Origin: Nitrospirota bacterium
GTDB taxonomy: Bacteria > Nitrospirota > Thermodesulfovibrionia > Thermodesulfovibrionales > Magnetobacteriaceae
Length of the DNA: 39,212 nucleotides
Assembly (NCBI GenBank): GCA_015233615.1
Contig: JADFXJ010000026.1
Coordinates: 1 to 39,212, forward strand
Direction: 5' to 3'
Shown here: piece by piece, positions 1-8,447 of the stretch
How the letters are laid out: every line of letters begins with the position of its first letter
How positions within the stretch are numbered: the stretch's first letter is position 1
Translations under genes and position numbers: made by a program
Notes under the pieces: generated by a model
What the model was told of the DNA's origin: nothing
What the model saw: the letters and a program-made list of their open reading frames with translations, nothing else
Databases searched by the model: none

Positions 1-42
1 TGAAGAAATTATAACACTTTTTAGTACGACATTTCACGCTTG

Positions 43-53
43 ACGGGACACTA
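43..53. repeat. Left arm of an 11-bp inverted repeat
   Basis: ACGGGACACTA here is matched exactly, in inverted orientation, by TAGTGTCCCGT at 1213-1223. The two arms bracket the paralogous gene pair 115-1129. They could be ends of a small transposable unit, but no transposase lies between them and no flanking target duplication was recognised. Confidence 0.4.
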
Positions 54-93
54 GGTATCTTCCTCATTTTGCCAAAGGATGTGAGGTTTTTCG

Positions 94-111
94 TAATTTA
101 TGTTATAATCA
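94..111 (+). promoter_or_regulatory. Extended -10 promoter abutting the 115 start codon
   Basis: TAATTTATGTTATAATCA contains an extended -10 box (TGT-TATAAT, 101-109). The ATG follows after only 5 nt (110-114), so transcription should start at or within a nucleotide or two of the start codon and give a leaderless mRNA. The same 18 bases occur at 650-667 with the same spacing to the next gene. No convincing -35 box is visible, which is usual for extended -10 promoters. Confidence 0.7.
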
Positions 112-114
112 AGC

Positions 115-558
115 ATGAGAAGCCTTTTAATACTCATCTTCATGGTGTTTTGTATATCAACCGTTACCGACGCGGCAGGTTCATCGTTCACCCAGTCGGA
201 CAGGGATCGCATGATCAGGCTCGAAGAGGGGTTAAAGGCTACAAACCAAAGAATGGAAGACGGTTTCAAGGCTACAAACCAGAGGATTGATGACTTGAAG
301 GCCGATATGAATAGAAGGTTAGAGCATATAACGACTTTCATGTTCTGGGGCTTTGGAATACTTTTTGGACTTTTTTTTAGTGGTATGGGATTTTTAATTG
401 GGTTTGTATTATGGGATAGACGTATTGCACTTACCCCTGCCGTTAGAAAAACCAAAGAACTTGAGGAACAAGCCGAATTACTCAAGAAAGCCCTGCAAGA
501 AGTAGCCTTGAATGACCCTCACGTACATGAGGCGCTCAAGCACGTAGGGATGCTGTAA
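115..558 (+). CDS. Small coiled-coil membrane protein, paralogue 1
   Basis: A 147-residue protein of unknown function. Residues 1-20 form a signal peptide or N-terminal anchor. Residues 25-70 are predicted coiled coil with an 11-residue (hendecad) repeat built on KATNQR. Residues about 75-102 are a Gly/Phe-rich transmembrane segment. A charged helical tail contains the motif KELEEQAELLKKAL. There is no Shine-Dalgarno sequence; the start is set by the promoter 5 nt upstream. The next gene (671) is a clear paralogue and the C-terminal halves are nearly identical in DNA, so the duplication is recent. Likely topology is N-out with a cytoplasmic tail, or an anchored dimer. No enzymatic motif is visible and no function is assigned. 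Confidence 0.8.
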   Translation: MRSLLILIFMVFCISTVTDAAGSSFTQSDRDRMIRLEEGLKATNQRMEDGFKATNQRIDDLKADMNRRLEHITTFMFWGFGILFGLFFSGMGFLIGFVLWDRRIALTPAVRKTKELEEQAELLKKALQEVALNDPHVHEALKHVGML

Positions 559-649
559 TAACACATAACAACTAATGCTACAATATCATGAGCTCTAATT
601 AACTTAACGGATCGGTTTGTTTTTTTGTTGGAACCCGCCGCAATTGCCA

Positions 650-667
650 TAATTTATGTTATAATCA
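650..667 (+). promoter_or_regulatory. Extended -10 promoter abutting the 671 start codon
   Basis: An exact copy of the 18-base promoter at 94-111, with TGT-TATAAT at 657-665 and the ATG 5 nt after the -10 box. This predicts a leaderless transcript for the second paralogue. Sequence outside the 18 bases and before the gene is not conserved, which points to selection on the promoter. Confidence 0.7.
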
Positions 668-670
668 TCT

Positions 671-1129
671 ATGAAGCGGACATTTATTATGAAACAATCG
701 ATTATAGTTTTAGCAACGATAGGGATCATGGTAATGGCAGCCATACCTGTGCAGGCCAGAGATGTCCCCTTCACGCAGGAAGACAGGGACAGGATTATAA
801 GGCTCGAAGACGGGCAAAAGGCTTTAAACCAGCGGGTTGACGATCTGAAGGCCGATATGAATAATCTGAAGGCCGAGCTGAAGTCCGACATGAATCACAG
901 ATTCGACCAGTTAACGAACTTTATGTTCTGGGGACTTGGAATACTTTTTGGTGGTATGGGACTTTTAATTACGCTTGTAATATGGGATAGACGTACTGCA
1001 CTTGCCCCTGCCGTACGAAAAACCAAAGAACTTGAGGAACAAGCCGAATTACTCAAGAAAGCACTTAAAGAAGTGGCCATGAAAGACCATCACGTAAAGG
1101 AAGCGCTTAAGCACGTCGGGTTGTTGTAA
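671..1129 (+). CDS. Small coiled-coil membrane protein, paralogue 2
   Basis: A 152-residue paralogue of the protein at 115-558, in the same order: N-terminal hydrophobic signal or anchor (about residues 8-28, ending in VQA), an FTQEDRDRIIRLEDG motif, coiled coil (about 35-75), a transmembrane helix (about 80-105), and a charged tail with KELEEQAELLKKAL. An in-frame internal ATG at 689 would trim six residues and give a more typical signal peptide. The promoter 5 nt before 671 favours the longer leaderless start. Transcription is probably independent of paralogue 1. Function unknown. Confidence 0.8.
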   Translation: MKRTFIMKQSIIVLATIGIMVMAAIPVQARDVPFTQEDRDRIIRLEDGQKALNQRVDDLKADMNNLKAELKSDMNHRFDQLTNFMFWGLGILFGGMGLLITLVIWDRRTALAPAVRKTKELEEQAELLKKALKEVAMKDHHVKEALKHVGLL

Positions 1130-1635
1130 TATACATTTCACCTTTCTCCCCTATTATCTTAAAACGCCCAACCCATTCGTTCATTCGCATATCCGATTTG
1201 CCATATTTACGATAGTGTCCCGTTTACCACAAAGATAAAAGTTGACATATTAGGACATAAGAATATCCAATTGTCAAGTATAATACTCAGCCCAAACTCC
1301 GATATGAGAAACAGGAAAATTACATTTTACCGTCATTATGGGCCACGCGAATTCCGCGAATCCCATGAATCCCGCGAATCCCGCGAATACGGCTGACGGC
1401 TCGGCTCCTGAAAGGTGTGTGGCATATCTTCTGGAAAAGGCAAGATTTGCAACGCTTGCAATGACATGGTTCTATACTTGTCCCCGGCTGCGACCGGGGA
1501 TCGGAATTTGGGCATGTGTTGTTTATGGACTATTTGGGTAGACTAATGGTATATTATAGACAAATGGTAATTTCAGAATGCTACTTATTTAACGCCGTTT
1601 TACATCTATGCATACAGATTAACCGGGGATAAACT
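1130..1635. other. Intergenic region with short repeats and no convincing gene
   Basis: This 506-bp gap holds the right arm of the inverted repeat (1213-1223) and a possible promoter (TTGACA 1242-1247, 16-bp spacer, TATCCA 1264-1269). A 9-bp tandem repeat related to GCGAATCCC runs from about 1346 to 1390, in five imperfect copies. The 17-mer GGCTGACGGCTCGGCTC (1391-1407) is found again inverted at 14738-14754. A perfect hairpin lies at 1481-1500 (TCCCCGG/CCGGGGA). A 67-codon ORF at 1338-1541 crosses these repeats but has no ribosome site and looks spurious. Confidence 0.5.
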
Positions 1636-3486
1636 ATGGAATCCACTAATAAAGGCTTAAACGATCGACTGGTGAAATTAAAACGTGATTATCTTGTCCA
1701 GGTACCTGCTAAGATCGATGAGATAGAGGAGACCTGGATCGGACTTATTTCCGGCCCGATGGAGAGAAAATCTTGCGCCAGGCTGGTATCGTTGGCACAC
1801 GTTCTAAATGGCTCTTCATTTGCACTAGGTTTCCACGGGATAGGCATTCAGGCGCGGGCTTTGGAGAATTTGTTCAAGAGCATCGACCCGGACGCGGGGT
1901 TATCTCAGCATGTAGTGAGTCTTATTGATGAAGCCCTATCCAGGTTGAAAGAAAAGGTTAATGACGTTAGCGACAGCTCTGTCCTGCTAAAAGAGGCCGC
2001 AGTCGAGGCTGTAGAACGTCCGATTTTAGAGTCGCCGCCTCAATCCCCCCATGGATGCCATAAAATAGAGGGTACCGGGAAGGATTTGCCCGTCAAATGT
2101 GATATGATGCTTTACCTGTGTTACGAAGACGGCACCGAAAAAGAGCGTATTTACCACTCCTTGCGAGAAAACGGTTTCGATATAATGGAGTTCGGCTCCT
2201 TTAGTTCCATGATGAAAGGACTCAACAGCATAATCCCCGCCGCTATAATAATCGATACGGCCCTTTGTGGCGATAACATGGAAGAGACTTTCAGGCTGTA
2301 CTTTCCGCGTCTTGAAAAGCCGCACATTGTACCTTTCATTTATATTTCCGAAAATGGAGACATAGACAGCAGGCTCAGGTGCGTACGCTGCGGCGGAGAT
2401 GCCTTCTTCCTCAAACCCGTCGATACCGGGAGCCTGTTTCAAAAAATTCAGGAATTAACTACAGAGATCAAAAATGAGCCCTACAGAATTGTCATAATCG
2501 AAGACCAGGCGGACGTGGCGGAGTACTACGCCTCCATCCTGCAACTCAAAGGTATGGAGACCCGTGTGATAACAAACCCACTCGACGTATTTGGCACCTT
2601 AAGGGAATTCAATCCTGACCTCATCCTCATGGACGTGTACATGCCCGATTGCTCCGGCAACGAGGTGGCAAAGGTCATAAGACAGATTGACGATTACGTT
2701 AGCGTACCCATCGTATTTCTATCTGCCGAGTCGGACAAGGCCAAGCAGTTAAACGTCATGCACTCGGGGGGAGACGACTTTCTTTGCAAATCGGGCGACC
2801 CCGATCACATAGTAATTTCCGTTAAGCTCAGGGCCGAGAGGATGAGGATGATTCGTTCATATAACGAGCTTAAAGACTACAGCAACTTACTGGAGCAACG
2901 AGTAGAGCAGCGCACGCTGGAACTTCAGCAAAGTAACGAGAGACTAAAGGAATTAAACAGGGAACTCGAGTCCATGGCCACCACGGATACTCTCACCGGC
3001 ATTTTCAACAGGCTGAAATTCAACGCCATACTCGAGACAGAGGTACAACGCTACCTTCGCTATGCCCATAACCTGTCAATCATACTCTTTGACGTGGATC
3101 ACTTCAAGAACGTAAACGACGAATACGGGCATGACGTGGGGGACCTCGTACTGATAGCAATAGCAAGGCTTGTAAAGGAAACTATACGGACAAGTGACGT
3201 CTTCGCCCGCTGGGGCGGAGAGGAGTTTATAATCCTCTTGCCGGAAACCACGATTGAGCAGGCCTGTCTTGTAGCCGAGAAGGTCAGGCAGGCCATAGAC
3301 TCCAACGAATTCGAAGAGGTTAAGGGAGTTACGTGCAGTTTCGGCGTCAGCCAATTCCGCGGCGGAGACATTATAAAAGATTTTTTCAAAAGGTGTGACG
3401 ACGCCCTCTACGAAGCGAAAAAATACGGCAGAAACAAGGTTTTCCCGTGCTCTTATCTACAAAACGATACCGCAGGGGAAAAATAA
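1636..3486 (+). CDS. Hpt-REC-REC-GGDEF diguanylate cyclase
   Basis: A 616-residue signalling protein predicted to make cyclic di-GMP from two GTP. Residues about 10-115 look like a histidine phosphotransfer domain, with His55 in an AHVLNGS context. About 152-270 is a receiver-like domain without a clear phospho-acceptor Asp. About 283-405 is an intact receiver with phospho-acceptor Asp333 (LILMDVYMP). After a coiled coil comes a GGDEF domain (about 450-605) with active-site GGEEF at 527-531 and an intact inhibitory I-site RTSD at 518-521. A GGGGAT ribosome site precedes the ATG. The gene stands alone. The Hpt fused to a receiver suggests input from a phosphorelay, perhaps from the CheA-REC hybrid in this window, but that link is inference. 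Confidence 0.9.
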   Translation: MESTNKGLNDRLVKLKRDYLVQVPAKIDEIEETWIGLISGPMERKSCARLVSLAHVLNGSSFALGFHGIGIQARALENLFKSIDPDAGLSQHVVSLIDEALSRLKEKVNDVSDSSVLLKEAAVEAVERPILESPPQSPHGCHKIEGTGKDLPVKCDMMLYLCYEDGTEKERIYHSLRENGFDIMEFGSFSSMMKGLNSIIPAAIIIDTALCGDNMEETFRLYFPRLEKPHIVPFIYISENGDIDSRLRCVRCGGDAFFLKPVDTGSLFQKIQELTTEIKNEPYRIVIIEDQADVAEYYASILQLKGMETRVITNPLDVFGTLREFNPDLILMDVYMPDCSGNEVAKVIRQIDDYVSVPIVFLSAESDKAKQLNVMHSGGDDFLCKSGDPDHIVISVKLRAERMRMIRSYNELKDYSNLLEQRVEQRTLELQQSNERLKELNRELESMATTDTLTGIFNRLKFNAILETEVQRYLRYAHNLSIILFDVDHFKNVNDEYGHDVGDLVLIAIARLVKETIRTSDVFARWGGEEFIILLPETTIEQACLVAEKVRQAIDSNEFEEVKGVTCSFGVSQFRGGDIIKDFFKRCDDALYEAKKYGRNKVFPCSYLQNDTAGEK

Positions 3487-3550
3487 TACCGGCAATATTG
3501 GTAATACTCTGGTGACATCCGGAGGTTGCTTCTGCGGTTATGTTTTCCAT

Positions 3551-3569
3551 TATGCTTTATTAAAGCATA
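3551..3569. promoter_or_regulatory. Perfect palindrome before the 3598 gene
   Basis: TATGCTTTA-T-TAAAGCATA is a perfect 9-bp inverted repeat with a one-base centre, 14 bp upstream of a GGAGG ribosome site (3584-3588). It could be an operator. It could also be a weak terminator for the cyclase gene, since a run of T follows shortly after. An operator is favoured because a one-base loop makes a poor hairpin. Confidence 0.4.
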
Positions 3570-3597
3570 CATTATTTTTGTATGGAGGTATTAAGAA

Positions 3598-4068
3598 ATG
3601 GTTGTGAATACGTACGCTGGTAATGATAAAAAGTTAAGATTGTATAGAAAAACCAACAACTATAGCAACAGTTTGCAAATTATCGTTAGCCTGGTTTTTA
3701 TAATTGCCTCAACTGTCTGTACTGCATCGATATGTACTGCTTCAATACAAGAGAATCAACCTCAGCCAGGGCACATCGTACCTCAAGAGCAAATCGTATC
3801 TCAAGAGCAAGACGTAATCGCACCTCCACCAGGGCAAACAATGTTATTAACGGAAAAAGTATCACCGAGTACTATACCAGATCATACCGTCACACCGAGA
3901 CCTACACCAGTGCATACCGCGCACCCACCGAAAAATACACCAGTGCATCCAATGTATCCGAAAAATACACCAGCGCATACCGAATTACCAACGAAAAATA
4001 CACCAGCGAATGCACCCGCCATCTACGACCGCTGGGGAAATTTGAAAAATGACAATAAGAAGAAGTAG
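3598..4068 (+). CDS. Pro/Thr-repeat membrane-anchored protein
   Basis: A 156-residue protein of unknown function. It has a basic N-terminal segment, one hydrophobic segment (about residues 26-46) that could be a signal peptide or anchor, and a low-complexity tail with units of the KNTPVH/KNTPAH type. At the DNA level these are three imperfect repeats around AAAAATACACCAG. GGAGG lies 9 nt before the ATG, so translation should be strong. The tail resembles the Thr/Pro stalk of the kinase at 4524 in style. An envelope-associated or cell-wall-spanning role is possible but unproven. Confidence 0.6.
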   Translation: MVVNTYAGNDKKLRLYRKTNNYSNSLQIIVSLVFIIASTVCTASICTASIQENQPQPGHIVPQEQIVSQEQDVIAPPPGQTMLLTEKVSPSTIPDHTVTPRPTPVHTAHPPKNTPVHPMYPKNTPAHTELPTKNTPANAPAIYDRWGNLKNDNKKK

Positions 4069-4096
4069 GGGTTGCCGAAATCTCCTTTGATCGTGT

Positions 4097-4261
4097 TTAA
4101 TTATCGAATGACCGAAAGCGGTTCATCCAAATGGATTGCGCCTCCCTGCGGCTTTCGAGGTAGCTTTCACAGCTTTCGGTGAATTCGCACGATTCGCATA
4201 CGGAAACGTCCGCCAGGCTCTCGTATCTTTCGCAAAGTATTTTCGTCTCGCTCGTTGTCAT
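4097..4261 (-). CDS. 54-residue Cys-rich small protein
   Basis: A small minus-strand ORF encoding 54 residues, beginning MTTSETKILCERYESL. AAGGAG lies 5 nt before the ATG (plus-strand side about 4266-4271), which is better placed than for many longer genes here. Four cysteines are present (Cys10, Cys22, Cys25, Cys31); the last three form a CxxCx5C cluster that could bind a metal. The protein is acidic in the middle and basic and aromatic near the end (IWMNRFRSF). It lies between the Pro/Thr-repeat gene and the Ser/Thr kinase, on the opposite strand to both. No family was recognised. The good ribosome site and non-random composition support it as real. Confidence 0.55.
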   Translation of the reverse strand: MTTSETKILCERYESLADVSVCESCEFTESCESYLESRREAQSIWMNRFRSFDN

Positions 4262-4412
4262 CCCTTACTCCTTCTCCATCTGTTGGAGTTAGTTCTCCGG
4301 TGGCTCTTTAATTTTGCATTCAAACTTTGCTCTCACTACTTGCGGCCCCGGAGAGTGTTATTGTTCAGTTCGTATTATTTCGTGTTATTTAGGACGTTAT
4401 CACTTAACAATA

Positions 4413-4421
4413 TGATATAAT
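4413..4421 (+). promoter_or_regulatory. Extended -10 promoter for the kinase gene
   Basis: TGA-TATAAT is a perfect extended -10 box about 100 nt upstream of the kinase start, giving a leader of roughly 95 nt. No good -35 is present. The leader contains no recognised riboswitch. Confidence 0.45.
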
Positions 4422-4523
4422 ACAAAATTATGATTACAGCATCATTAAGCACGTGATATGTTATCGTTACAAACCGATGGATTAACAATCATTGTGTAAA
4501 ATGGCTGACATAGGAGCACCGGC

Positions 4524-6446
4524 ATGATAATAAGGGATTACGAGCTTGACGAGATGCCTCTCGGTAAGGGAGGAATGGGAACCGTATATAAGGCGCACCA
4601 TGCACATCTCCATGCAGAGCGCGCGATAAAGGTGATAGTTCCCGATCCCGCGGAGATCGTAGAAAAGCGGAAAAGGTTTCTCGCCGAGGCCAGAATACAG
4701 TTCGACTTGAAACATCCAAATATCGTTGAGGTTTACGATTGCTTCGAGGAGGACTCCAGATTTTACATCGTAATGGAGTACGTGCGCGGCAAAACGCTTA
4801 AGGCTCTTATCGAAAATCGATACAGGTTGACAACGTCTCACGTTATCGAAAGCTCGTTTAATGCCTTGAACCTTGATGAAGCGACCTGTGTCGACATTAT
4901 ATGCCAGTGCCTGGACGCACTGGCCCACGCCCATTCACGCAAAATAATACACCGGGACATGAAGCCCGCAAACGTAATAATGACTCTCGATAGCGCCAGT
5001 AAGCCCGTAGCGAAGCTTACCGACTTCGGAATCGCCAAAATAAACGCAGATTCTGCAGAGGAGAGCCTTACGAAGACCGGCATGACCCTTGGCACGGCAC
5101 ACTACATGGCGCCCGAGCAGATGGAATCCACTGAACCCGGCTCGGTAGACCATAGGGCCGACCTCTATGCTCTGGGCATCACCATGTTTGAGACGCTTAC
5201 AGGCGACCTTCCCTTCGGCGACAGAAGCACGAGCATAATGAAGATAATGTATAACAAGCTTCACAACACCCCCCCTAATCTGCCAGTCCACCGTGATTCT
5301 ATATCACCGGCACTTTACCGTATAATAGAAAAAGCCATAAAACAGGATCGCAGGGAGAGATTCCAGAGTGCCGGTGATTTCAAGAAAGCACTTCTGTTGG
5401 ACTTCAAGGCCACTCATCAGGACGTTGCCGGCGAAAAAACCGTCGAGACTTACATAGCTACAGAAACGATGGAAAAGACAGTTAAAACTACTCCCGGTAA
5501 AAGTGATACCGGCAGAGTAAGCTCCCCAAAAAGCGGCGGCAGGAAGCCGGGCCTGGGTTTATTAATACCAATTGCCGTGATAGCCATCGCACTCGTCATT
5601 ATTTTAGGCTTTACGAACCACAATAAGCACCAAAAGCAACAGGGAGCGGATATTGTGGCAACCGTTACCAACACGCCGGCCTCTGCCGGGGCGCCAACCG
5701 TTACCCAAACGCCAATCGCCACAGAGACGCCAACCAATACCGAAATACCAACCACTACCGGGACGCCAACCAATACCGAAATACCAACCACTACCGGGAC
5801 GCCAACCAATACCGAAATACCAACCGCTACCAAAACGCCAACCATCACCAAAGCGCCAACCGTTACCAAAATGCCAAAGATAACCAAAACACCAACCGTT
5901 ACCAGAGTACCAACCACTGCCAAAACTCCAAGCATTACCGAAGCGCCTATCGATACCGAGGCGGAAATCTCTCCGGATGATATTAAAGAGGCCAGTTTCG
6001 TCAGGCACATAAAAGAGATAAGGGCCACGTACAGGCAACTGCGCCTGAGGGCCATCGCAGGTAAATTAAATGCCGACATCTACGACGATCAGGAGCGCCG
6101 GAGCGCCTGGCAATGGTTAAAAGGCCAAAAAGCCACACTTTTCGGGCTTGCCAGGAAAATCGAAAAACGTAGCGGTTACTACGAGATAACCCTACGTAAT
6201 CCGAGGGTAAAGATGGACGGGTTTAACTTCATAGTCGAGGTACCTCGTGCGTCCGGCCATCCAGAGCCCGTAGTTGACCACATATTGATATTCGAAGGCA
6301 CCCTTTCCGATTACCTACCTGCAAAAGTGGGAACTCCTGCGGTACTGGTCATCGATGGCGCAACTATCCTGGAAGTTATAGAAAGGGAGCGATTCAAAAA
6401 CCTCAGAGAGCAACATCCGGTATTTCCTGCGGTACAACAACGCTGA
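4524..6446 (+). CDS. Hanks-type Ser/Thr protein kinase with membrane anchor
   Basis: A 640-residue transmembrane serine/threonine kinase. The cytoplasmic kinase domain (1-290) has the glycine loop GKGGMG (14-19), ATP-binding Lys36, catalytic loop HRDMKPAN with Asp145, DFG at 167-169 and an APEQ motif. The activation loop contains TKTGMTLGT, a likely autophosphorylation site. A transmembrane helix spans 344-363. Next is a long Thr/Pro repeat stalk (about 385-475), then a 150-residue extracytoplasmic domain with no PASTA repeats. That domain is not recognised and presumably senses something in the envelope. A ribosome site (AGGAG) sits 8-9 nt before the ATG. The gene is convergent with the secretin operon. 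Targets cannot be read from the context. Confidence 0.93.
   Translation: MIIRDYELDEMPLGKGGMGTVYKAHHAHLHAERAIKVIVPDPAEIVEKRKRFLAEARIQFDLKHPNIVEVYDCFEEDSRFYIVMEYVRGKTLKALIENRYRLTTSHVIESSFNALNLDEATCVDIICQCLDALAHAHSRKIIHRDMKPANVIMTLDSASKPVAKLTDFGIAKINADSAEESLTKTGMTLGTAHYMAPEQMESTEPGSVDHRADLYALGITMFETLTGDLPFGDRSTSIMKIMYNKLHNTPPNLPVHRDSISPALYRIIEKAIKQDRRERFQSAGDFKKALLLDFKATHQDVAGEKTVETYIATETMEKTVKTTPGKSDTGRVSSPKSGGRKPGLGLLIPIAVIAIALVIILGFTNHNKHQKQQGADIVATVTNTPASAGAPTVTQTPIATETPTNTEIPTTTGTPTNTEIPTTTGTPTNTEIPTATKTPTITKAPTVTKMPKITKTPTVTRVPTTAKTPSITEAPIDTEAEISPDDIKEASFVRHIKEIRATYRQLRLRAIAGKLNADIYDDQERRSAWQWLKGQKATLFGLARKIEKRSGYYEITLRNPRVKMDGFNFIVEVPRASGHPEPVVDHILIFEGTLSDYLPAKVGTPAVLVIDGATILEVIERERFKNLREQHPVFPAVQQR
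5672..5960 (+). repeat. Tandem repeats coding the Thr/Pro stalk of the kinase
   Basis: The region is built from 18-bp units of the ACGCCAACCNNTACCNAA type. Two perfect 36-bp units (5727-5762 and 5763-5798) and a near-perfect third follow one another, so the array has expanded recently. Unit lengths are multiples of three, so copy-number change would alter stalk length without breaking the frame. Confidence 0.85.
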
Positions 6447-6518
6447 AACCCCTACTATGCATCATATACCATTGGACTGCCGCTAAAATAGTATAGTCCG
6501 ATAATATGGCAGGAGGAA

Positions 6519-8297
6519 CTATTCGGCTATATGGGGTTTGATCATTATCACTAGTTCGGTGCGCGTCTCCGACTTATTCCTGCTCTTGAACAAGTTGCCA
6601 ATGATGGGAATGTTGCCGGCAACCGGCACCTGGTTGTCGGTGAGGCTTTCTTTAGACGAGATCAGACCGCCGATAATTATCATGTCATCGTTTTTCACCT
6701 TGACGGTTGTGCTCATCTCCCTTAAGTCGACTTGTGGTAACGTAACGAACAAATCCTGCTTGTTACCCGAGTTGTCGGTGAAAGTTCCGTAGGTCTCTTT
6801 CGTAAGATTGACCAGGTCGGAAATAACCGGGGTAACGGTTAGAGAAATGTACTCCTTGTCATCTATGTAGGTTACTATCCCTATCATGGAACCGGAAAAC
6901 ACGCTTGACACGTTGACGGCAGTTTGATAAACAGGCACTCCATTTAAAGTTGCCACGGTGTTCAAGGTCGTTTGGCTAACGTAATTTTGGAGACGGCCTA
7001 CGGATAGTATCGCAGGCTGGCCGTTCATCAGATTAAGCCTGGGGTTAGACAGGACTTTTGTTTTCCCCTGGCTCTGCAATGCCCTCAGAACCGAAGAGAA
7101 GTTAAACCTATTGGAAAGAGTTAGAGCTACGTTGGGTCCCGTGGTGTCCACCACGCTTGCGAAGTTGTTCATGGACACTCCAAGTTTGTTTGCGCTGCCC
7201 AACTTCGTATTGATGATATCGTTCCAGTCGATACCAAATTGCAACGAGTCGCTAAGCTGGACCTCCACAATCCGCGCCTCTATCAGCACTTGCCTGAAAA
7301 CTGTCCTTTTCAGTGTTGCAATATAATTCTCCACCTTCCCCAGGCCTTCCTTAGTAGCGGTAACCATTATGGCTCCTGAAATCTTGTTGAATGTAACCGA
7401 TGGCTTTGGTACTTCCTGAGATGACACCGAAGAGACGTCAACCGTCAGTGCGGCAGGAGGTGGGGGTGGAGTTGATTCGGCGGCAGGCGGAGCAACTCCC
7501 TGGGCCGGCACAGGAGGTGGGGTTGATGCAGATGCGGCGGCAACTATGGTACTTCGCGCTCCAGGATTTTTCACACCTATTAATTGCTCGATGGTCTCTT
7601 TAATCGTCTTCCATACATCGTAGTCTTCGTCTTTGGTTTTACCCTGCAGGGAGACGATTCCTCTAAGGCCGGTAGATGCTGCGTTGCCTGTCGAACTTGT
7701 AGTATTTGTCGTACCCGCGGCTATACCAGTAGTTTGTGCCGCACCAAGCACGTCTCCCCCCATCATCGTATTATAGGTACTGGTAACCGTTGGCACACCG
7801 AACTCAAAGACCCTCGTTTCCATAGCCCTGACGTACAGCACGTTATTTTCTACTGCATAGAAATAATCTACCGAATTAAATATAATCTTTAGGGCATCCT
7901 CCACGGGAACGTCGGTAAGAACCGCAGTCACAGCGGTGTTAGGGTCTACCCCCCTTTCCATAACCACGTTCAGACTCGCCGCCTCGGCTATTGCCTGCAC
8001 TACCCTCGCCAGGGGTTCGCCATGCACTGACAGGCTTACCAACCGCGTCTTCAGCGGAGAAAGCGACTCGGAGGCAGGCTCGAACTCAGCCTCCTTAAGT
8101 GCCAGCCTCTTCCCTTGATCCTTTCCCAAACGTTTTGACGATAATTCATCCGTCACTTCGCCATAAAGGCTCCAATCCTGAGAAGTGTACTTTTCCGTGC
8201 TCGTGGCACAGGATAGCAAACTAAACACCAGGCCAACCGATAGTACGTACATAAAGGCCCGCAACATTTCCATACTCATTTTAGCCATGTCAGACAT
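6519..8297 (-). CDS. mshL: MshL/PilQ-type secretin lipoprotein
   Basis: An outer-membrane secretin forming the pore of a type IV pilus or MSHA-type apparatus. A signal peptide ends in the lipobox LLSC (Cys30 from this start). A short N-terminal secretin domain (SVHGEPLARVVQAIAE and following) is followed by a Pro-rich insert, then the C-terminal secretin domain. That domain has RQVLIEARIVEVQLSD and the closing VPVAGNIPIIGNLF motif near the end. The frame is open to a GTG at 8360, but that stretch carries a duplicated 20-mer with extra ATGs. The start used here (8297) has GAGGG 5 nt upstream and gives a normal signal length. It is last in an operon with the PilM-N, PilO and PilP-like genes, as in msh and pil loci. 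Confidence 0.9.
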   Translation of the reverse strand: MSDMAKMSMEMLRAFMYVLSVGLVFSLLSCATSTEKYTSQDWSLYGEVTDELSSKRLGKDQGKRLALKEAEFEPASESLSPLKTRLVSLSVHGEPLARVVQAIAEAASLNVVMERGVDPNTAVTAVLTDVPVEDALKIIFNSVDYFYAVENNVLYVRAMETRVFEFGVPTVTSTYNTMMGGDVLGAAQTTGIAAGTTNTTSSTGNAASTGLRGIVSLQGKTKDEDYDVWKTIKETIEQLIGVKNPGARSTIVAAASASTPPPVPAQGVAPPAAESTPPPPPAALTVDVSSVSSQEVPKPSVTFNKISGAIMVTATKEGLGKVENYIATLKRTVFRQVLIEARIVEVQLSDSLQFGIDWNDIINTKLGSANKLGVSMNNFASVVDTTGPNVALTLSNRFNFSSVLRALQSQGKTKVLSNPRLNLMNGQPAILSVGRLQNYVSQTTLNTVATLNGVPVYQTAVNVSSVFSGSMIGIVTYIDDKEYISLTVTPVISDLVNLTKETYGTFTDNSGNKQDLFVTLPQVDLREMSTTVKVKNDDMIIIGGLISSKESLTDNQVPVAGNIPIIGNLFKSRNKSETRTELVIMIKPHIAE

Positions 8298-8325
8298 GTT
8301 ACCCTCGTTACCCTTATTCATATCG

Positions 8326-8376
8326 TCACCCGATTTCATATCCTCTTCATATATTCTCACCCGATTTCATATCCTC
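8326..8376 (-). repeat. Duplicated 20-mer in the secretin start region
   Basis: The same 20 bases occur at 8326-8345 and 8357-8376, 31 bp apart. On the minus strand each copy begins GAGGATATG, so each supplies a ribosome-site-like sequence and an in-frame or out-of-frame start. This makes the secretin start uncertain and could tune its translation. Confidence 0.7.
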
Positions 8377-8447
8377 CACATACTCTTCATGCTTCCTCAT
8401 CCAGCTTTATATCCTCATCGAATAGAATACCATTATATGTTAATCCA

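Noticed and set aside
1338..1541. 67-codon ORF starting MGHANSANPMNPANP
   Set aside because: It is made of a 9-bp tandem repeat, a dispersed repeat and a hairpin, and has no ribosome site.
4136..4420. 94-codon plus-strand ORF between the two Thr/Pro-repeat genes
   Set aside because: No ribosome site, and it overlaps a better-supported small gene on the other strand.
5450..6079. Long minus-strand frames inside the kinase stalk
   Set aside because: They are mirror translations of the Thr/Pro tandem repeat; the plus-strand kinase is unambiguous.
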